This document shows positions 4,235-6,286 of a stretch of DNA of 6,286 nt, piece by piece (the stretch's first letter is position 1; each line of letters opens with the position of its first letter). The notes below the pieces were generated by a model, which saw nothing but the letters and a program-made list of their open reading frames with translations, ran no database searches and was not told where the DNA came from. Origin of the DNA: Myxococcota bacterium (GTDB lineage: Bacteria > Myxococcota > UBA4151); contig JAPKCE010000117.1 of assembly GCA_028823075.1 (NCBI GenBank), positions 1-6,286 on the forward strand, written 5' to 3'. Position numbers and translations under genes: made by a program.

Positions 4235-5734
4235 CTAACGATTGCGGCTGTGCACCCCGCAACGCACGAAATGTCCGCGGACATCTTCGACCTGGCCGAT
4301 TTTGCTCAGGCGAATGTACAAGGGCCCGGCTTCGCTAAGCCCAGCGTTTGCATCGCTGATATAAGCCTTATCACTGCCTTCGGAATCGCTGCTCAGTTCG
4401 TTGTCATCGGCGTCGTGAACGGCCACCGACAAGTCGATCACTCCGGAGCCCGATGTGCGCGAACGACAAACCACCGATAAGCGCTGACTCGCTGCCAAAT
4501 CCACGCGAAAATAGTCCACATCGCCTTCGGGGAGTTGCGCTAAGAAGAAAGCCGATTTCAGGCTGCCGTTGGGCGACAAGCTTAGACTCTCGGCGCTGGC
4601 CAGGCTGCCATTAGTTTCTTCTTCGGTCTCAGGGTCGTTGTCGCTGCGGCGGTAAACCAGCAAGGTGTAAAAATCGTTGCTGCCGGCCGAATCGCCGGGG
4701 TGCTCGACCCAAAAGGTGTAATCACCGGGTGCCAGATTGGGTGAGAACGTCTCGAAATCGTTGGGCATCGTTTTGCGCGCCACGATCACGCCATCGCTGT
4801 CGGCAACCCAAACCCGCCCGACCTTATGAGTTGCGCCATTTCCCGAGGCGCTAGCCTTAAAAATGTTCATATCAAATTGCGTGCGATCACCTGCTTCTTC
4901 GCTTGTGGGAATGTTAAAGCTGAAGACATCGACATCGTTTTCGTCAGCGAAATCGCCCACGATCCAGTTGTAATGATAGCGCTCTGACCAGGTTAAGACT
5001 TGTGCATTTTCAGCATCATTACCGTTTTCAGTCTCAAGGTTTACGCTCTCGGAGTCCAGGTTCATAATCTGGAGTTTTAAGGTGTAAGTGAAGTTGCGCT
5101 CGCCGCGCTGCAAGCCACCGTTCATATTCTGCGCATCCTCCACCTTTAAATAATAAGTGTCGGTCGAGGGAAGGCGCATGACCAGCCGAGAGTCCGCTTT
5201 GTCGCTATCGTAATCATCGTTTTGTGCCACCCGCGTCCGGTTTGAATCGTAGAGGGTAATGACCGTATCGATCAGCGCGTCGTCATCGTCTTCGTTGGCC
5301 TCGGTGGTGAAGAAGATCCATTGTCCAGCTTCGCCTTCGAAACGGTAGAAATCGCTGTCACCGGCTGGAAAAATAGCGCCGGCAATATTGTTGCCCAGGC
5401 CGGTCTGTTCGGCGTCTTCCCAGTTGTCGTTGTTGTCGGCTGTGAATTGGCAGTCGTTGCCACAGGCATCAAAATCGACATTGTTGCCGTCGTCGCAATT
5501 CTCGCTGCCTTCGATCAGGCCGTTACCGCATTCGGGGCGTGGCTCGACCTTGCATTGATTCGTACAGCCGTCGCCGTTGCGCGGGTTACCATCATCGCAT
5601 TCCTCACCCTGGTCGATGACGTTATTGCCGCAAAGATCCACCGGGTTCGGCCCGGCGTCATCGGTCGTACAGACCTCTACCTCTTGCACGCAGGCGGATG
5701 TGGCAAACAGGAAAACTAGAGCAATCAAACGCAT
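4235..5734 (-). CDS. lipoprotein B: DUF4215 cysteine-rich repeats plus three PPC-like domains
   Basis: A 499-residue predicted lipoprotein and tandem paralogue of lipoprotein A. The signal MRLIALVFLFATSAC places the lipid anchor on Cys15 (lipobox TSAC, followed by Val). An extra Cys22 lies in the linker. Two cysteine-rich repeats span 35-61 and 69-95; the second reads DGNNVDFDACGNDC instead of the usual DGC. PPC-like domains lie at about 99-225 (DSDFYRF, DTVITLYDSNRTRVAQNDD, YYLKVED), 235-363 (DVDVFSF, RVWVADSDG, GSNDFYTL) and 375-495 (DVDYFRVDLA, LYIRLS), with a conserved Cys423/Cys492 pair and the end RCGVHSRNR. The ATG at 5734 has GGAGG five bases upstream; a GTG overlapping that site is open but improbable. 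It begins 66 bp after gatB and precedes lipoprotein A by 96 bp, so co-transcription is plausible. No enzyme domain is seen; an envelope-surface binding or structural role is inferred. Confidence 0.88.
   Translation of the reverse strand: MRLIALVFLFATSACVQEVEVCTTDDAGPNPVDLCGNNVIDQGEECDDGNPRNGDGCTNQCKVEPRPECGNGLIEGSENCDDGNNVDFDACGNDCQFTADNNDNWEDAEQTGLGNNIAGAIFPAGDSDFYRFEGEAGQWIFFTTEANEDDDDALIDTVITLYDSNRTRVAQNDDYDSDKADSRLVMRLPSTDTYYLKVEDAQNMNGGLQRGERNFTYTLKLQIMNLDSESVNLETENGNDAENAQVLTWSERYHYNWIVGDFADENDVDVFSFNIPTSEEAGDRTQFDMNIFKASASGNGATHKVGRVWVADSDGVIVARKTMPNDFETFSPNLAPGDYTFWVEHPGDSAGSNDFYTLLVYRRSDNDPETEEETNGSLASAESLSLSPNGSLKSAFFLAQLPEGDVDYFRVDLAASQRLSVVCRSRTSGSGVIDLSVAVHDADDNELSSDSEGSDKAYISDANAGLSEAGPLYIRLSKIGQVEDVRGHFVRCGVHSRNR
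5450..5632 (-). repeat. two in-frame 81-bp cysteine-rich repeat units (lipoprotein B)
   Basis: The units occupy 5552-5632 and 5450-5530, with the same 27-codon length and 21-bp gap as in lipoprotein A, so the doublet was present before the gene duplicated. Cysteines are at residues 35, 46, 57, 61 and 69, 80, 91, 95. The second unit has lost the Gly before its third cysteine (DACGNDC), a small degeneration. Confidence 0.83.
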
Positions 5735-5800
5735 GGGGACCTCCACAAAGGAATTCGTTGTGCCTGCGGTGTATGCGATTGAAAGGCCTGGGGCAAATGC

Positions 5801-6286
5801 CTAGGTCAGTGCCTTGCGCAGGGCCGCTTGGACGTTTTTAGCGTCGGCTCGGCCTTGCGAAGCGCGCATGCACGCGCCAACAAAGAAACCGATCAAGCGC
5901 TGCTCGCCGCCTCGAAAGCGTTCGCTTTCTTGAGGGTGTTCAGCGAGCACCTTGGCCACCATCGCCTCGATATCAAAATCGGCTTTCCGATCCAGCAAAC
6001 CCAGTTCGCCAGCCACGGCTTCAGGCGCCCCACCCTGGTCCAATAACTTTTCGAGCAAGGCTTGACGATCGGAGCGAGCCACGCGGCCGGCGTCATATAG
6101 GCCGAGTAACTCAGCAATCTGCGAACCCGTTAAAGGTGCGGATACCTGCGCCGATTTACGCAAGGCACGCAGATCGTTAAGCAAAAGCTTGGCTGCCGCG
6201 GCCGGATCGGCACCTGCAACGACAGCGCTTTGCCATTGATCGCAAAGGTGCTGATCACGACAAAGCCGAACCGCATCGGCCTCGGC
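5801..6286 (-). CDS. gatB: Asp-tRNA(Asn)/Glu-tRNA(Gln) amidotransferase subunit B, C-terminal part (partial)
   Basis: The frame is open to the right edge and gives the last 161 residues. GatB is the kinase and tRNA-binding subunit of GatCAB, which converts mischarged Glu-tRNA(Gln) and Asp-tRNA(Asn) to Gln- and Asn-tRNA in the cytoplasm. The visible segment covers the end of the helical domain (EADAVRLCRDQHLCDQWQ, where most GatB have EYDA..L......D.FE) and the GatB/YqeY tail domain: LTGSQIAELLGLYDAGRVA, the region of family residues LIDDGTISGKIA, AMVAKVLAEHPQESERFRGG, and the hallmark RLIGFFVGACMRASQGRADAKNVQAAL (family: K..GFLVGQVMKATKGKANP..V). The catalytic cradle domain lies outside the window. 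Several usually conserved residues near the edge are replaced by Ala, Cys or Trp-Gln, so it is somewhat divergent. No obvious terminator separates it from lipoprotein B. Confidence 0.93.
   Translation of the reverse strand, partial: AEADAVRLCRDQHLCDQWQSAVVAGADPAAAAKLLLNDLRALRKSAQVSAPLTGSQIAELLGLYDAGRVARSDRQALLEKLLDQGGAPEAVAGELGLLDRKADFDIEAMVAKVLAEHPQESERFRGGEQRLIGFFVGACMRASQGRADAKNVQAALRKALT

Noticed and set aside
3819..4238. Long plus-strand frames opposite the cysteine-repeat and Asp-rich parts of the lipoprotein genes (also around 5321-5719)
   Set aside because: They are Ser/Arg- or Val/Ala-rich low-complexity mirrors of GAC/GAT/TGC-rich coding on the minus strand; the minus frames have signal peptides, ribosome-binding sites and family motifs.

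Overview
The window suggests a delta-proteobacterial or Myxococcota/Bradymonadota-type genome. The clue is two secreted lipoproteins carrying the 'myxococcus cysteine-rich' (DUF4215-type) repeat CGNG..D.GE.CDDGN....DGC...C followed by pre-peptidase C-terminal (PPC)-like beta-sandwich domains; this lineage is very rich in such proteins. The rest is conserved housekeeping (23S rRNA methylation, Fe-S assembly, tRNA amidotransfer). The taxonomic call is inference from protein style only.

Layout, left to right. (1) Positions 1-1376, minus strand: a two-gene rRNA-methylation unit. A complete stand-alone RlmK-type methyltransferase is followed, through a 4-bp ATGA overlap, by the N-terminal THUMP part of RlmL, which runs off the left edge. 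In Escherichia coli these are one fused protein in the opposite order (RlmL, then RlmK). (2) Positions 1521-1685, plus strand: a 54-residue, very acidic small protein, unrecognised. It converges on sufE and its stop shares a TTAA palindrome with the sufE stop. (3) Positions 1682-2080, minus strand: sufE, with a perfect 14-bp palindrome just upstream. (4) Positions 2167-2592, plus strand: a small cysteine-containing putative lipoprotein of unknown function with no visible ribosome-binding site. (5) Positions 2596-2620: a strong hairpin terminator shared by convergent genes. (6) Positions 2645-5734, minus strand: two tandem paralogous lipoproteins of 497 and 499 residues with identical domain order. 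(7) Positions 5801-6286, minus strand: the C-terminal third of GatB, entering from the right edge.

The minus-strand block gatB > lipoprotein B > lipoprotein A has gaps of 66 and 96 bp, no convincing internal terminator, and one strong terminator at its end, so co-transcription is possible. I see no mobile element, tRNA, rRNA, CRISPR array or defence system. No gap between genes exceeds about 150 bp; the gaps are 1377-1520, 2081-2166, 2593-2644, 4139-4234 and 5735-5800, and what they hold is noted in the entries. The parts most deserving a second look are the reversed rlmK-rlmL gene order, the duplicated lipoprotein pair, the acidic small protein, and the leader of lipoprotein A, which contains a near-perfect Shine-Dalgarno sequence far from any start codon.
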